Source: Crenobacter luteus
GTDB taxonomy: Bacteria; Pseudomonadota; Gammaproteobacteria; Burkholderiales; Chromobacteriaceae
Assembly: GCF_004345725.1 (NCBI RefSeq)
Contig: NZ_SLXG01000012.1
Location: forward strand, 23,095-87,094
DNA length: 64,000 nucleotides
Direction: 5' to 3'
Shown here: piece by piece, positions 62,813 to 64,000 of the stretch
Position numbering within the stretch: the stretch's first letter is position 1
Layout: each line of letters starts with the position of its first letter
Translations under genes and position numbers: made by a program
Notes under the pieces: generated by a model
Databases searched by the model: none
Told to the model about the DNA's origin: nothing
What the model saw: only the letters and a program-made list of their open reading frames with translations

Positions 62813-63736
62813 CTAGAACACCGAGCGGCCGGTCAGCGTGGTGAAGCGTTCGAGCGCGTAGCCGCCGGCGAGCGAGTTGCCGTTGGCGTCGAGGCCGGGC
62901 GACCAGACGCACACCGCCAGCTCGCCGGGCACGACCGCGACGATGCCGCCGCCGACGCCGCTCTTGGCCGGCAGGCCGACGCGGTAGGCGTAGTCGCCGG
63001 CCGCGTCGTAGGTGCCGCAGGTCAAGAGCACCGCGTTGATGCGCTTGGCCTCGCTGACGGTCAACAGCCGCTGGCCGTCGTGCGGGTTCACGCCGTGGTT
63101 GGCGAGGAACAGCATCGCGCGCGCCAGCTCCTCGCAGCTCATCGCGATCGCGCACTGGTGGAAGTAGCTCGACAACACCTCGTCGACCGGCGCCTCGAGG
63201 TTGCCGAAACTCTTCATGAAGTGCGCCATCGCCGCGTTGCGGTGGCCGGTGGCGGCCTCCGACGCGGCGACCTCGTGGTCGAAGTTCAGGTCGGCGATGC
63301 CGGACAGCCGGCGCACGAACTGCAAGAGCGCGACGTCGGCCTGCACGAAATGGCGGCACAGCACGTCGGTGACGACGAGGGCGCCGGCGTTGATGAAGGG
63401 GTTGCGCGGCTTGCCGTGCTCGTGCTCGAGCTGCACCAGCGAGTTGAACGGGCTGCCGGATGGCTCGCGGCCGACGCGCCGCCACAGCGCGTCGCCCTGC
63501 TGGCGGAACGCCAGCGTCAGCGCGAACAGCTTGGAAATGCTCTGGATCGAGAAGCGTTCGGCGGCGTCGCCGACCGCGTAGCGGCGGCCGTCCAGCGTGT
63601 GCACCGCCATGCCGAACTTGTGCTTGGGCACGGCGGCGAGCGACGGGATGTAGTCGGCGACCCGCCCCTCGGGCAGCAGCGGGGCGACCTCGGCGGCGAT
63701 GGTGTCGAGAATGGCGCGGTAGTCGGGCGTCGTCAT
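62813..63736 (-). CDS. glsA: Glutaminase
   Basis: A 307-residue serine-dependent beta-lactamase-fold glutaminase that turns glutamine into glutamate and ammonia. The catalytic S66-x-x-K69 is in SIQSISK (63-69). GSPFNSLVQLE, NPFINAGALVV and PAKSGVGGGI are typical. In other bacteria it helps acid resistance. ATG at 63736. Its presence with glnD and glnE gives a nitrogen theme, although they are separate units. Confidence 0.95.
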   Translation of the reverse strand: MTTPDYRAILDTIAAEVAPLLPEGRVADYIPSLAAVPKHKFGMAVHTLDGRRYAVGDAAERFSIQSISKLFALTLAFRQQGDALWRRVGREPSGSPFNSLVQLEHEHGKPRNPFINAGALVVTDVLCRHFVQADVALLQFVRRLSGIADLNFDHEVAASEAATGHRNAAMAHFMKSFGNLEAPVDEVLSSYFHQCAIAMSCEELARAMLFLANHGVNPHDGQRLLTVSEAKRINAVLLTCGTYDAAGDYAYRVGLPAKSGVGGGIVAVVPGELAVCVWSPGLDANGNSLAGGYALERFTTLTGRSVF

Positions 63737-64000
63737 GGCGTGTCCTGCGATGCGAGGTCCCGAACCTTAAGGCCGTGCGCGGCGCTCGCCCACTCGGGGT
63801 TTCCCTGTGGCGCGCGCCGGGTGCGGCCAGCGCGTGAATGAGCGGTCCCGACCGGTCTCGGCCAACGTTGGCCGAGCCTGCGCGGCGGCGGGCACACAAA
63901 AAAACAGGTTCTTCACGGAATAATGGGAACGTGAGGTAAAAGCCGGATGTGAGAACGGCGGTGCAAGGTAAGCTGTTTGTGCGACCAAACCCGCTACCCG
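63737..64000. other. Intergenic end of window
   Basis: No convincing gene. It holds a head-to-head pair of the repeated word (63857-63876) followed by an AT-rich stretch (63895-63940) that may be a promoter region for glsA or for a gene beyond the window. Confidence 0.5.
63857..63876. repeat. Perfect 20-bp palindrome of two repeated words
   Basis: CTCGGCCAACGTTGGCCGAG: two core words joined at their 5' (GTT) ends, the reverse of the arrangement in the 29669 terminator, where they join at their GAG ends. There is no flanking T-tract, so it is not an obvious terminator. Confidence 0.9.

Noticed and set aside
63767..63988. A 73-codon minus-strand frame at the window end
   Set aside because: It reads through the word palindrome and an AT-rich region, with no ribosome site or family resemblance; probably non-coding.

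Overview
The window looks like chromosomal core DNA from a high-G+C betaproteobacterium. It most resembles the order Neisseriales outside the classical Neisseria group (Chromobacteriaceae-like). This rests on gene order (rnc-era-recO-pdxJ-acpS-nagZ; lptF-lptG-glnD; pepA-holC-disordered protein), on protein signatures and on dense GC-rich coding. It is an inference: I could not run a search. Coding is tight, with many ATGA/TGATG stop-start overlaps. I see no rRNA, tRNA, CRISPR array, insertion sequence, prophage or broken gene.

Layout. 1-4763: RNA processing, ribosome assembly, recombination and cofactor genes (rnc, era, recO, pdxJ, acpS, nagZ). 4779-10283: gph and ilvA on the minus strand, then dacA-like, ybeD, lipB and lipA. 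10333-11520: a haem-oxygenase-fold enzyme and a 400-bp gap. 11521-14694: a Ftr-type ferrous iron uptake operon behind a Fur-box-like palindrome. 14817-19130: a zinc regulon (zur, zigA-like GTPase, a His-rich mini membrane protein, znuC, znuB, znuA) behind a Zur-box-like palindrome. 19147-22797: cytochrome bd oxidase (cydP-cydA-cydB-cydX) under a GbsR-type regulator that sits beside a perfect 18-bp palindrome. 22924-27435: a TauE/SafE-like protein, enoyl-CoA hydratase, and a minus-strand operon yciB-yciI-bolA with two parvulins. 27546-32454: SPFH/NfeD pair, yigZ, HAD phosphatase, orphan ParA, guaC with a structured leader. 32503-35014: EAL protein and an Aer-like chemoreceptor, divergent. 35082-44617: lptF-lptG-glnD; pepA, holC, a repeat-rich disordered protein, pduO-type adenosyltransferase. 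44745-49272: hydrolase, phoH2, bcp, smr, trxB. 49376-53788: YjfB-like and Sel1 proteins, ybaN, TetR, waaF, zinc-finger protein, ilvE. 53834-63736: glnE, yhdP, nitrilase, tldD, glsA.

Functional themes are metal homeostasis (iron and zinc modules back to back), nitrogen control (glnD, glnE and glsA in one window), lipoate synthesis, and envelope biogenesis (LptFG, WaaF, YhdP, DacA, NagZ).

The most striking signal is not a gene. A short word, consensus AAGGTTGGCCGAGC (core GTTGGCCGAG), occurs 36 times by my hand count, on both strands, about once every 1.8 kb. It lies inside coding regions in several reading frames and, between genes, as inverted pairs that form terminators. This is the genomic behaviour of a DNA uptake sequence (Neisseria DUS, Pasteurellaceae USS), but the word is unrelated to the Neisseria GCCGTCTGAA family. 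I propose it as a candidate undescribed uptake-sequence dialect, or another genome-wide protein-binding word.
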